13,824 nt of DNA from Candidatus Iainarchaeum sp. (GCA_026397035.1 JAPLVQ010000142.1:21472-35295), one strand, 5' to 3'; counted from the stretch's first letter, positions 1-5,832 are shown. Program-made: numbers and translations. The notes: generated from the letters alone by a model not told the origin.

Positions 1-717
1 TACCGCCCCAAACCAAGGAATTATGGGGGTAAAATCAATTGTTGGGCGTGGAGCGGCAAGTCCAACCCAAACCAAAAAATCAATTCCAATATGGGCTGTG
101 TCAACAAAAACAGGTAAAATAATTAATATAACTCCACTGGCTAGTGCAATTAGTCTAGTGCGGGCAAATATTATTCCAAGAATAATAGAAACCCCAATTA
201 AGTGAAGAATCCCAAAATATATGAATAAATCCGGAACAAAAACATATGTAACTAAAGAAACTAATAATGCGGCTGAGAAAATTACTCCTGCACGTCTAAC
301 AAATTGCAAAGGATAATTTCCTTCTTTGTATTTGCGGGAGGTAATTGCAAGCATCATTCCAACAAGAAGCAAAAATAATCCAGCAGTGGCTTTTTGAAAT
401 AATCCAAAAAAACCCGAATATAAGTCCAGCTGAATAAATCCAAAAAAGTTCAAATCCCACAAAAAGTGGAAAATAATCATCATTATTATGGCAATTCCTC
501 TTAAAACATCAAGTTCCCAAAAACGAGTAAATTTATTTATCCTAAGATTAGGGTTAATTTGGATTTTAGAATTACGTTGGATTTTTGAATCAAGATGACT
601 TTTTGAATCAAGTTGGCTTTTTGAAGAAGCCTTGTTCTGTTTATTTAACTTAAGCTGCACTTGAAGGTATGGAAGTTTGATAGTTAAATAACTTTGTTTA
701 AGTTCAAAAGTAATCAT
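1..717 (-). CDS. DUF1624 / HGSNAT-like membrane acetyltransferase, 3' end beyond window
   Basis: An open frame without a stop runs from the ATG at 717 to the left edge (239 codons visible). After a hydrophilic N-terminus of about 60 residues comes RFWELDVLRG (residues 65-74) and then a membrane segment containing IIFHFLWDL with His84. This is the typical start of the heparan-alpha-glucosaminide N-acetyltransferase catalytic family (DUF1624). Several more hydrophobic segments follow, with YFGILHLIG near residues 167-175 and PWFG near the edge, both typical of the family. Members are thought to pass an acetyl group from cytosolic acetyl-CoA across the membrane to a sugar; the substrate here is unknown. 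The start codon overlaps the stop of the upstream CoA-binding gene (ATGA), so translation is probably coupled. The N-terminal tail carries four hexapeptide repeats, which is odd for the family. The family call is firm; the activity is inferred. Confidence 0.85.
   Translation of the reverse strand, partial: MITFELKQSYLTIKLPYLQVQLKLNKQNKASSKSQLDSKSHLDSKIQRNSKIQINPNLRINKFTRFWELDVLRGIAIIMMIIFHFLWDLNFFGFIQLDLYSGFFGLFQKATAGLFLLLVGMMLAITSRKYKEGNYPLQFVRRAGVIFSAALLVSLVTYVFVPDLFIYFGILHLIGVSIILGIIFARTRLIALASGVILIILPVFVDTAHIGIDFLVWVGLAAPRPTIDFTPIIPWFGAV
553..624 (-). repeat. Four tandem 18-bp units coding a hexapeptide repeat
   Basis: Four consecutive 18-bp units encode residues 32-55 of the DUF1624-like protein as SKSQLD, SKSHLD, SKIQRN and SKIQIN. 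The first two units are nearly identical; the third and fourth have drifted. The repeat lies in the hydrophilic segment before the first membrane helix, so it is probably a cytosolic linker. Confidence 0.8.
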
Positions 718-1130
718 TTATTTGCAATATTTTTGGCTGATTTAACTAACTCATCACTCTCTTCAATAATACACTTATCAATTATATAATCCAAATTGTT
801 CTTTTTACAGTATTCAATAACTGTTTTATCAAAACTCCCCGGCTGGAACCAAAAAATCGGATTCTTATTCTTTATTTTTGAAATTACAGAAAGTGAAACT
901 ACCGGAGGCACAACAAAATTAACAATCTCAATCCTTTCTTTAATATCACTAACTTCCTTAAATGCTTTACAATTCAATACAAAAAATTCTTTTGGATTAA
1001 CGGGAAATATTCTTTTTGTTATTCTATCAAGCGCCTTTACCACTTTAAACCCAAATTTTTCAGGGTTATTTGAAGCCCCAATCACAGCAATACTCTTGTC
1101 CATAAGATTAATTCTTTTTTTAATCTCCAT
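714..1130 (-). CDS. CoA-binding domain protein (YccU-like Rossmann fold)
   Basis: This 138-residue protein has the CoA-binding (CoA_binding_2/YccU) signature: IAVIGASNNPEKFG at residues 14-27, the glycine-containing nucleotide loop, followed by PVNP at 43-46 and a conserved C-terminal half with FWFQPGS. Single-domain members of this family bind CoA in the cytosol, but few have a known function. The ATG at 1130 leaves 13 residues before the first strand, normal for the family; a second ATG at 1103 is possible. The stop TGA overlaps the ATG of the DUF1624-like gene, so the two form an operon. Since the neighbour should use acetyl-CoA, a role in supplying or sensing CoA is an attractive inference but unproven. 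The start lies only 11 nt from that of the divergent SPOUT gene, so each promoter must lie within the other's 5' end unless the inner starts are used. Confidence 0.85.
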   Translation of the reverse strand: MEIKKRINLMDKSIAVIGASNNPEKFGFKVVKALDRITKRIFPVNPKEFFVLNCKAFKEVSDIKERIEIVNFVVPPVVSLSVISKIKNKNPIFWFQPGSFDKTVIEYCKKNNLDYIIDKCIIEESDELVKSAKNIANK

Positions 1131-1141
1131 AACGCAAATAA

Positions 1142-1714
1142 ATGGATAGCTTAAGAATTAAAATGCTTTTGGATGTACAACTGTGTATGAAAAAAACTAA
1201 TCCAAACATTACCCCAAAAATTATAACAAATAATACCGACATTTTGCTTGTTTTTGACTCAATCCGTGACCCAAGAGACGCCGCAAATGCGATTCATTTA
1301 GGCATTGCCACAGGATTAGGAATAATATTTACCGACTCATCAATAAGCCCTAAACATTACAAGGTTATTAATATTCTAAACTCCTGGATTCCTGAATTTA
1401 GAAACACTCCTGTTTTAGGTAATTTTTCTCAAAACGAATCATTTGATGAAACAATTAACTCTTTGAAAAAACAAGGATTTGGAATAATTGGAACTTCCCC
1501 TTCCTCAAACAAAAGCTTTTTTTCCCTAAAACTTTCTAAAGGCAAATATGCCATAGTTTTTGGCACCGAAACTACCGGTTTAAGCAAAGAAAAAATGAAT
1601 AAACTTGATGAAATAGTTTCAATCCCAATGAATTCTCCGACAAAATTCTTTACGCTAAGCGTAGTTGCACCAGTGTTTGCTTACGAAATATTAAGGCAAA
1701 AAAAGCAGATTTGA
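1142..1714 (+). CDS. SpoU/TrmH-like SPOUT RNA methyltransferase, divergent active site
   Basis: The protein (190 residues) has the order of SPOUT motifs seen in TrmH/SpoU 2'-O-ribose methyltransferases: IRDPRDAANAIHLG (41-54, motif 1), FGTETTGLS (140-148, motif 2), and IPM (161-163) followed by TLSVVAPVFAYEILRQK (motif 3, the S-adenosylmethionine knot). Family members methylate the 2'-OH of a tRNA or rRNA nucleotide. Compared with the usual motif 1 (N...R) and motif 3 (SLNVS), Asn appears to be Asp46, the catalytic Arg is His52, and the motif 3 Asn is Ser. Activity is therefore uncertain. The start could instead be the ATG at 1187, which has a TATA-like stretch about 27 nt upstream. Downstream of the stop, coding-like sequence continues in another frame, suggesting a frameshift at an A7 run (1698-1704). 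It is followed by tRNA-Ser. Confidence 0.75.
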   Translation: MDSLRIKMLLDVQLCMKKTNPNITPKIITNNTDILLVFDSIRDPRDAANAIHLGIATGLGIIFTDSSISPKHYKVINILNSWIPEFRNTPVLGNFSQNESFDETINSLKKQGFGIIGTSPSSNKSFFSLKLSKGKYAIVFGTETTGLSKEKMNKLDEIVSIPMNSPTKFFTLSVVAPVFAYEILRQKKQI

Positions 1715-1758
1715 CTTTAGAAGACTGCTTAACTGGAGAAAAGCGCAAAATAGTTTGA
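1711..1758 (+). pseudogene. Possible out-of-frame C-terminal tail of the SPOUT gene
   Basis: Directly after the A7 run, the other frame reads ADLTLEDCLTGEKRKIV and then a TGA at 1756-1758. This looks like a natural continuation of the SPOUT C-terminus (YEILRQKK...). One extra A in the run would join it in frame. It may reflect a real frameshift mutation, ribosomal slippage, or a homopolymer sequencing error. A further short open stretch (SLTKKVLKD) follows in the third frame, so the tail may be decaying. Confidence 0.4.
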
Positions 1759-1818
1759 CTAAGAAGGTATTAAAAGATTAGCAAAAACAATTTCTTTGCC
1801 TTCCCCAAAACAATATAC

Positions 1819-1923
1819 GCGGAGGTGGCAGAGCGGTCTAATGCGCACGCCTGGAAGCCTTGAAGAAAAGGCTTGAAAGCGTGTCTCCGAAAGGGGGCCC
1901 GAGTTCAAATCTCGGCCTCCGCG
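1819..1923 (+). tRNA. tRNA-Ser(GGA) with 21-nt intron
   Basis: The acceptor stem GCGGAGG pairs with CCTCCGC, the T-arm is CCGAG-TTCAAAT-CTCGG, and the anticodon stem is CACGC/GCGTG. A long variable arm (CTCC-GAAA-GGGG) and discriminator G fit serine. The anticodon GGA is at 1853-1855. A 21-nt intron interrupts the loop after position 37; without it the mature tRNA is 84 nt. CCA is not encoded. A TATA-like stretch at 1768-1776 may be the promoter. Confidence 0.93.
1857..1877 (+). other. tRNA-Ser intron (bulge-helix-bulge)
   Basis: The intron lies between positions 37 and 38. The fold gives a 5' bulge AA|G (1855-1857), an inner helix CCTT/AAGG (1858-1861 with 1868-1871), a four-pair central helix formed by 1851-1854 with 1872-1875, and a 3' bulge AA|A (1876-1878). 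One central pair (1852/1874) is a U-U mismatch and one is G-U. This is the substrate form of archaeal tRNA splicing endonuclease. Confidence 0.85.
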
Positions 1924-1940
1924 TTGCATGAAATATGAAC

Positions 1941-2582
1941 TTAATGTTTTTTGACAAGACGCCTTTTTTCCTTTTGTTGTGCACTTCTTTGTCTTCGTGC
2001 TAGTCTTTCTTGTGCAATTCTTTTTGCGTATCTTTCTGCCGCAGGACGAGCATCAAGTATCCATTCTTTGTCACGAATATTCCCAAGATATGCTACGTTT
2101 TGATGCGGAATTTTTAATACCGTCATCATATGTTTAGCGTGGTCTGGGTGCATTACTACAATTGCCTTGCTTGTAGCTGTTTTAAGAAGCTCTTCCCAAG
2201 CATTTTCTCGTTTATTTAAATTTTGGTAAAACACATAATCACGTGTAAATCTTTTTGAATTAAACATTGTGCTCCACCATCTATCCATAACTTTTTTCTT
2301 GTCAAGCGGAATTACTTGCAAACCTCTTTGAAGTGCTGCTTGAGCAAATCGTCTATATACTCCTTCTGGCCCACTAAAAAGAAGTTCTTGGCAGGGTAAT
2401 TTCTCAACTTTTACTTTATTTGGATACTCCAGTAAATGACTTAATTCTTCCGCAGTCAATTCGATAAAAAGAGTTTTTTTCCTCAGCAATAATTGTTTAA
2501 ATTTTGGAAGCACATCAAAAGCCTCTAAAACCGCATCATGATCTATACCAAAAATAATTGGCTTGTTTGGATGAATTACCAT
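1941..2582 (-). CDS. Uncharacterised protein, TraB/ChaN-like layout
   Basis: I do not firmly recognise this 213-residue soluble protein. Its order of elements loosely resembles the TraB/ChaN group: FGIDHDAV near the start, a FIELTAEEL strand-helix (39-47), an ALQRGLQVIPLD segment (83-94) like the 'older helix then acidic strand end' of that fold, REN at 125-127, and VVMHPDHA (142-149), which would replace the usual GxxH motif. Proteins of that group bind metal or act as peptidase-like enzymes, but the key residues do not line up well. The last 30 residues are highly basic and helical, suggesting nucleic-acid or membrane-surface contact. The start ATG has AAGGT (2589-2593) upstream and a TATA-like box at 2601-2610. 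The gene is convergent with tRNA-Ser, ending 17 nt from it. Confidence 0.65.
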   Translation of the reverse strand: MVIHPNKPIIFGIDHDAVLEAFDVLPKFKQLLLRKKTLFIELTAEELSHLLEYPNKVKVEKLPCQELLFSGPEGVYRRFAQAALQRGLQVIPLDKKKVMDRWWSTMFNSKRFTRDYVFYQNLNKRENAWEELLKTATSKAIVVMHPDHAKHMMTVLKIPHQNVAYLGNIRDKEWILDARPAAERYAKRIAQERLARRQRSAQQKEKRRLVKKH

Positions 2583-2588
2583 ATAATT

Positions 2589-2610
2589 ACCTTAATCAAA
2601 TTTATTATAA
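2589..2610 (-). promoter_or_regulatory. TATA-like box and Shine-Dalgarno for the 1941-2582 gene
   Basis: On the minus strand TTATAATAAA (2610-2601) lies about 19-28 nt before the ATG and AAGGT (2593-2589) lies 6 nt before it. The AT-rich background makes the TATA call tentative; the Shine-Dalgarno spacing supports the start. Confidence 0.45.
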
Positions 2611-2671
2611 AAAACATTTTTCTTAAATAAATATTTATTAGTATCAATGTAAATTTCTTATTGAACTATAC

Positions 2672-2680
2672 TAATATAAT
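2672..2680 (+). promoter_or_regulatory. TATA-like box for the 2705 gene
   Basis: TAATATAAT lies 25-33 nt upstream of the ATG at 2705, the spacing expected for a leaderless or nearly leaderless archaeal mRNA. No Shine-Dalgarno is seen before this start. Confidence 0.4.
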
Positions 2681-2704
2681 CAGTTCTATTTCTAATTTCA
2701 TTGT

Positions 2705-3202
2705 ATGATTGAAGTTGATTTAGATAATCCAAAGTTCGGAATGGCTGATTCAAAAAAAGGCATTTTTGAGATAAGAGTATTTACTGAGATGCGCGGATTC
2801 ACATTCAAGTATCCTGTGTTTAAGGATTGGTGGATTAAAAGAATCGAACCGTTATTTGCGGAAAATTTTGAAAAATCAATTATCTGGCTTGAATGGCCCG
2901 AAGAAATATTGTTTGATGACGCCCAAAGGATTATTGTTGAAAAATATAATATTACCAATAAACAGGATGCCAATAAACTCCCGGTCTATACTGAAAAACC
3001 TGCTGACTTAGCAAAAAAGAACAAATCAGGAATTTATTATAAAGAATTTAATTCGGAAAAAGATGCAAAAGATTATTATATCGAGTTTTATTCAGAGAAT
3101 TATAGAGTAAGAATAACTTTAATCACTCCAAATGAAAAACATGGTTTCTCACGAAAAGAGTTTATAAAAGAAGTAGTGAGAAGTTTTAAGTTTACACAGT
3201 AG
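2705..3202 (+). CDS. Uncharacterised 165-residue protein with repeat at its 3' end
   Basis: I do not recognise this protein. It is soluble, has no Cys, no signal peptide and no membrane segment, and is rich in aromatic residues: FKDWWIKRIEP near residue 39, IIWLEWPEE near 60, and a tyrosine-rich stretch near residues 126-137. The alternating pattern in the last third (YRVRITLIT...) suggests a beta-rich domain. It has its own TATA-like box and is divergent from the 1941-2582 gene. The final codons (FKFTQ, then TAG) form the first of three 33-bp repeats that continue downstream in the same frame, so the annotated end may be a recent change. A link with the downstream DUF692-like gene is possible by position only; 177 nt and a hairpin separate them. 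Confidence 0.7.
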   Translation: MIEVDLDNPKFGMADSKKGIFEIRVFTEMRGFTFKYPVFKDWWIKRIEPLFAENFEKSIIWLEWPEEILFDDAQRIIVEKYNITNKQDANKLPVYTEKPADLAKKNKSGIYYKEFNSEKDAKDYYIEFYSENYRVRITLITPNEKHGFSRKEFIKEVVRSFKFTQ

Positions 3203-3283
3203 AAACAGGTTAGATTCTTTAAATTTACCCAAGGAAGTCAGATTAGTTGCTTCAAATTTACTTAACTAAATTCTGCCGGGAAT
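3185..3283 (+). repeat. Three diverged 33-bp tandem units across the 3' end of the gene
   Basis: Units begin at 3185, 3218 and 3251. Each opens with a variant of TTTAAATTTAC, coding FKFT, and the spacing is exactly 11 codons. The first unit contains the TAG stop of the 165-residue gene; the frame then stays open for 20 further codons through units two and three to a TAA at 3263-3265. Confidence 0.75.
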
Positions 3284-3302
3284 TTTTTGCGCACACAATG
3301 AA

Positions 3303-3333
3303 AATTCTTGTTTTATTATTTTTAATAAGAATT
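3303..3333 (+). terminator. Hairpin between the 165-residue gene and the DUF692-like gene
   Basis: AATTCTT (3303-3309) pairs with AAGAATT (3327-3333), and the inner TATTA/TAATA arms can also pair around a T-rich loop. It may end transcription of the upstream gene. It lacks a strong GC stem, so the call is weak. Confidence 0.35.
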
Positions 3334-3350
3334 ATTCCCAAACCAAAACA

Positions 3351-3360
3351 ATTAAAATTA
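3351..3360 (+). promoter_or_regulatory. TATA-like box for the DUF692-like gene
   Basis: ATTAAAATTA lies 20-29 nt before the ATG at 3380, which fits leaderless initiation there and favours that ATG over a TTG two codons upstream. Confidence 0.4.
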
Positions 3361-3379
3361 GGTTAATCTTTCTTTGTTT

Positions 3380-4252
3380 ATGGTAGAGATATATGCTTCT
3401 TGGAGTCCTGGGCTCGTTGATGACAGTGCGGCTTTAAAAATCCTTAAAGACTCAAAGATAATTGCGGGAATAGAAACATGTGATGTTGACAATACTCTAA
3501 ACAAAATTGAAAAAGCTGGATTAAAGTATAATCTCCACAACGCTTTATTTAAACAAAAAATCGGACTTGATAACCCTAATTTTATAAACGCACTAATCCA
3601 AAAACCAAATATCTTAGCCGCGTGCAAAAACTCTTACCCGCCAGTATTAAGCTTTCATGCAGGACATGAAGCATTGTGGAATAAATATATTACAAAAGAA
3701 GAAATCCTTTCAAACACAGTGCGAAATATTAAAATGCTGGACCAGACGATTAGCAAAAAAATTATTTTTGAAACTCCAAATTATTATGAAAAACTTTTTA
3801 CTGGAGTGGATTCGGTTGCAAACAAAAACACCTTATTTTATGTTACAAGTCCTGAATTTTTCAGGCAAGTACTCGCAAAAACAAACGCTGGCTATTTGTT
3901 TGATATTAATCACAATTTAGTTTCTGGCGCTGAAAAAATTCGGCTAAAAGAATTCCGCGGAGAAATACAAGATTATTTTGCAGAAATACTTTTGGCAGTC
4001 GCTAAAGAAACTTACCAGATTCATTTAAACGTTCCAAACGGAAACCCAATTGATGGATATTTGGATATTCATGGACCATTAAAACTTGCCCAGAAAAACT
4101 CAAAACTTGTTTTAATGCTTGCAAAAGAAATAATTGACTCCTGCCCTAATATTAAAGTAATTACAATGGAAGAAACAAGCGGGCTAGCGCCAAAACTCCA
4201 CGCAAAACTAATGGTAAAACAAGCCCAACTAATCCAAAAACACTTGCTTTAA
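3380..4252 (+). CDS. DUF692 / MNIO-family TIM-barrel metalloenzyme
   Basis: This 290-residue protein has the landmarks of the DUF692 family (multinuclear non-haem iron-dependent oxidative enzymes such as MbnB), in order: NLHN with His53, SFHAGH with His93/His96, FETPNYYE with Glu131 (family: ENvs.Y), FDINH with Asp175, Asn177 and His178 (family: LDvNN), IHL with His215, LDIHG with Asp229 and His231 (family: DtHG), and MEET with Glu264/265. These cover the metal-ligand positions of the family. Known members oxidise cysteines in ribosomally made peptides, usually with a partner protein and a small precursor next door. Neither is obvious here, although a two-CxxC mini-protein is encoded convergently just downstream. 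The substrate is unknown. A related TIM-barrel (sugar isomerase/AP-endonuclease type) is the main alternative. The ATG at 3380 is chosen over TTG 3374 because of the TATA spacing. Confidence 0.75.
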   Translation: MVEIYASWSPGLVDDSAALKILKDSKIIAGIETCDVDNTLNKIEKAGLKYNLHNALFKQKIGLDNPNFINALIQKPNILAACKNSYPPVLSFHAGHEALWNKYITKEEILSNTVRNIKMLDQTISKKIIFETPNYYEKLFTGVDSVANKNTLFYVTSPEFFRQVLAKTNAGYLFDINHNLVSGAEKIRLKEFRGEIQDYFAEILLAVAKETYQIHLNVPNGNPIDGYLDIHGPLKLAQKNSKLVLMLAKEIIDSCPNIKVITMEETSGLAPKLHAKLMVKQAQLIQKHLL

Positions 4253-4299
4253 TCAAGGAATCTTTTTGGAATAATGAATCTTCTAGAATAAAAGCTATT

Positions 4300-4338
4300 A
4301 AAGAATTTGATTTAAAAACTAGTAAAAAATTTGATTTA
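4300..4338. repeat. Two 24-bp direct units between convergent genes
   Basis: AAAGAATTTGATTTA at 4300 and AAAAAATTTGATTTA at 4324 repeat with a 24-bp period. The second copy runs into the 3' end of the small CxxC gene. In this AT-rich DNA chance similarity cannot be ruled out. Confidence 0.4.
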
Positions 4339-4590
4339 TATTGTCGCTTTCGAGCTGAAAGGATCATCACTGGAAGTTGATTCCTTAACATCTGTACTTG
4401 AACCACTCCCGCTACCCTCTTCTGTTTCTCCCCGAGTACTAGGCGATTTTGCCACAGCACTCTCAAGCCAATACTTTAATTCTGACAAACACTGCTCGCA
4501 AATATCCCTATTTCCTATGCTTCTACCCTTAGTCCCGCCATCTCCATTATTCTCTCCAACAAACGCCCCGCAAAAAAAACAATCAGCCAT
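4336..4590 (-). CDS. Small two-CxxC (zinc-ribbon-like) protein with Ser-rich tail
   Basis: The 84-residue product starts MADCFFCG and has a second pair DICEQC, so Cys4/Cys7 and Cys31/Cys34 could bind one zinc, as in small treble-clef or ribbon modules. The loop between the pairs is Gly/Asn-rich. The second half is a low-complexity Ser/Thr/Glu/Gly tail, probably disordered. On the minus strand GGTG (4598-4595) precedes the ATG by 4 nt and TTTTTATAAA (4616-4607) is a good TATA-like box. The gene is less AT-rich than its neighbours because of the tail. It is convergent with the DUF692-like gene and divergent from tRNA-Leu. The function is unknown; zinc binding is inferred from the Cys spacing. 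Confidence 0.7.
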   Translation of the reverse strand: MADCFFCGAFVGENNGDGGTKGRSIGNRDICEQCLSELKYWLESAVAKSPSTRGETEEGSGSGSSTDVKESTSSDDPFSSKATI

Positions 4591-4603
4591 TCTTCACCAA
4601 CTC

Positions 4604-4636
4604 TTATTTATAAAAACAAGAAAGCGCTTAAAAACT
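4604..4636. promoter_or_regulatory. Divergent promoter region, CxxC gene and tRNA-Leu
   Basis: TTATTTATAAAAA (4604-4616) serves as a TATA-like box toward the CxxC gene on the minus strand. A second box, TTAAAAAC (about 4628-4635), lies about 30 nt before tRNA-Leu on the plus strand. Confidence 0.45.
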
Positions 4637-4661
4637 CTTGCAAAGAAGTTTTCTTTTAACA

Positions 4662-4743
4662 GCAGGGGTACGGAAATGGAAAACCGACCGGGTTGAGGTC
4701 CCGGGCCTTAGTGGCTGTAAGAGTTCGATCCTCTTCTCCTGCA
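4662..4743 (+). tRNA. tRNA-Leu(GAG), no intron
   Basis: The acceptor GCAGGGG pairs with CTCCTGC (one G-U). The T-arm is AAGAG-TTCGATC-CTCTT, the D-arm is CGG...CCG with GG in the loop, and the anticodon stem is CCGGG/CCCGG with loop TTGAGGT. The anticodon GAG is at 4695-4697. A 14-nt variable region (GCC...GGC) and discriminator A fit leucine. CCA is not encoded. The 3' end touches the stop codon of the convergent 69-codon ORF. Confidence 0.93.
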
Positions 4744-4953
4744 TTAAACAAAAAACCTCCTTCTGCGCTTCTTTACTTTTGGTTTTCTTAAAACCTTTCT
4801 GATTAGTGACCGCTGGATAGTTTTTTGTTTTATTGATTTAGCCTCTTTCATATACTCTTTTAGAGAATACCCAAATGCCGGCTCGTTAGGATAAAGCAAA
4901 GGAATTTTTCTTACTAACCATTGAGCCACTTTTGGAGAAATATTTATTTTCAT
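4744..4953 (-). CDS. Small basic hypothetical protein (69 residues)
   Basis: I do not recognise this protein. The N-terminal half (residues 1-35) looks like a compact helical unit with WLVRKIPLLYPNEPAFGYS, and the C-terminal half is strongly basic, ending KVKKRRRRFFV, which suggests RNA or membrane contact. The frame starts with ATG at 4953 and ends with TAA exactly at the base after tRNA-Leu. A TATA-like TTTTTAAATG lies about 30 nt upstream, overlapping the T-run of the slipin terminator. The composition is protein-like and there are no other features in the interval, but the length makes the call moderate. Confidence 0.55.
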   Translation of the reverse strand: MKINISPKVAQWLVRKIPLLYPNEPAFGYSLKEYMKEAKSIKQKTIQRSLIRKVLRKPKVKKRRRRFFV

Positions 4954-4983
4954 TCAAATAAAATCAAAACCACAAAAATCATT

Positions 4984-5021
4984 TAAAAAAAATCCTTCGC
5001 GGGAATCTTTTTCCCGCAAAG
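4984..5021 (-). terminator. Hairpin plus T-run terminator of the slipin gene
   Basis: On the minus strand GCGGGAA-AAAGA-TTCCCGC (5017-4999), flanked by extra CTT/AAG pairs, is followed within a few bases by a run of eight T. It lies 26 nt after the slipin stop, a good factor-independent terminator layout. Confidence 0.75.
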
Positions 5022-5046
5022 TTATTCCAATCATTTTTTAATAAAT

Positions 5047-5832
5047 CTATTTCTTTCTCGGCTTTATTGACTTGCTCAAGTTCTGGGCTAGCTCCATTAA
5101 ATCCATTGGTATTCCAAGGATTACGGTGTTGCTTGGTGATGGACCAAGACCGTCAATTGTCTGGAGTGTTCTTAGTTGCATTGCTCCAGGAGATTTTGCC
5201 ATAGTAATAGCCGCTTTTGAAAGATTATTCGCAGCAATAACATCCCCTTCGGATTTAATTATTGTCGCTCTTTTTTCTCTTTCTGAACTAGCTTGTCTTG
5301 ACATTATTCTCTTCAAGTCTTCAGGCATGTCAATATCCTGCAATTTTATTTCCTGAACTTCAATACCCCATTTCGCAGAAGCTTTCTCCACAATTTCTTC
5401 AATATCTTTGCCAATATTTTCTCTTTCAGTTAATACTTGGTCAAGAACCATGCTCCCTGCAACATCTCTAAGCGCTGTTTGAGCGTATTGAGAAACCGCG
5501 TACTGAAAATCCTGAATTTTGGTTACAGCAATGGATGCGTCAGCGACTTTGAAATAAACTACTCCATTAATCGCAACAGGAACATTATCTTTAGTAATAA
5601 CTTGTTGTCTTGGAATATCAATAGTAACAATACGCATGTCTATTTTTCTGATAGTATCAATTATTGGAATAATTATTCGTAGTCCCGGCTGTAAAGTATC
5701 CTTATACTTTCCAAGTCGAAACCTTACTCCCGTCTCCCACTGATTAATAATTCTAATTCCAAAAATCAGTATTAAAATAACAATAATTATCAGAACAGGA
5801 ATTATTCCCCCAATCATTTCTAGTATACCCAC
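5047..5832 (-). CDS. Slipin (stomatin-like SPFH/Band 7 protein)
   Basis: This 261-residue protein has one N-terminal membrane segment (about 7-27), then the SPFH core: QWETGVRFRLGKY, LQPGLRIIIPIID, DIPRQQVITKDNVPV, VYFKV, and ALRDVAGSMVLDQVLTERE, all hallmark slipin motifs. A helical stretch (about 176-215) likely forms the oligomerising coiled coil. Slipins form membrane-bound rings or cages at ordered lipid patches. In many prokaryotes they pair with an NfeD/STOPP-type membrane protease, but none is next to this gene. The start is GTG at 5832, supported by GGGAGGT (5845-5839) 6 nt upstream, the best Shine-Dalgarno in the window. CCTTTAAAAA (5880-5871) is a likely promoter box. A clear terminator follows, so it is a single-gene unit. 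Confidence 0.95.
   Translation of the reverse strand: MGILEMIGGIIPVLIIIVILILIFGIRIINQWETGVRFRLGKYKDTLQPGLRIIIPIIDTIRKIDMRIVTIDIPRQQVITKDNVPVAINGVVYFKVADASIAVTKIQDFQYAVSQYAQTALRDVAGSMVLDQVLTERENIGKDIEEIVEKASAKWGIEVQEIKLQDIDMPEDLKRIMSRQASSEREKRATIIKSEGDVIAANNLSKAAITMAKSPGAMQLRTLQTIDGLGPSPSNTVILGIPMDLMELAQNLSKSIKPRKK

Noticed and set aside
23..205. Short plus-strand open frame at the left edge
   Set aside because: The minus strand here codes the DUF1624-like protein without interruption.
796..1149. Open frame on the plus strand opposite the CoA-binding gene
   Set aside because: Its translation resembles no family and it mirrors a clear CoA-binding gene, so it is a shadow frame.
3200..3202. TAG recoded as an amino acid (for example pyrrolysine) in the 165-residue gene
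   Set aside because: alaS ends with TAG as a normal stop and only a 20-codon tail would be gained; tandem duplication explains the open frame better.
3298..3366. 22-codon ORF starting ATG before the DUF692-like gene, with a hydrophobic start
   Set aside because: It has no Cys and no Shine-Dalgarno, and it overlaps the hairpin and promoter box; most likely chance in AT-rich DNA, though a leader peptide cannot be excluded.
4662..4743. Intron in tRNA-Leu
   Set aside because: The anticodon stem and seven-base loop close perfectly without removing any base.
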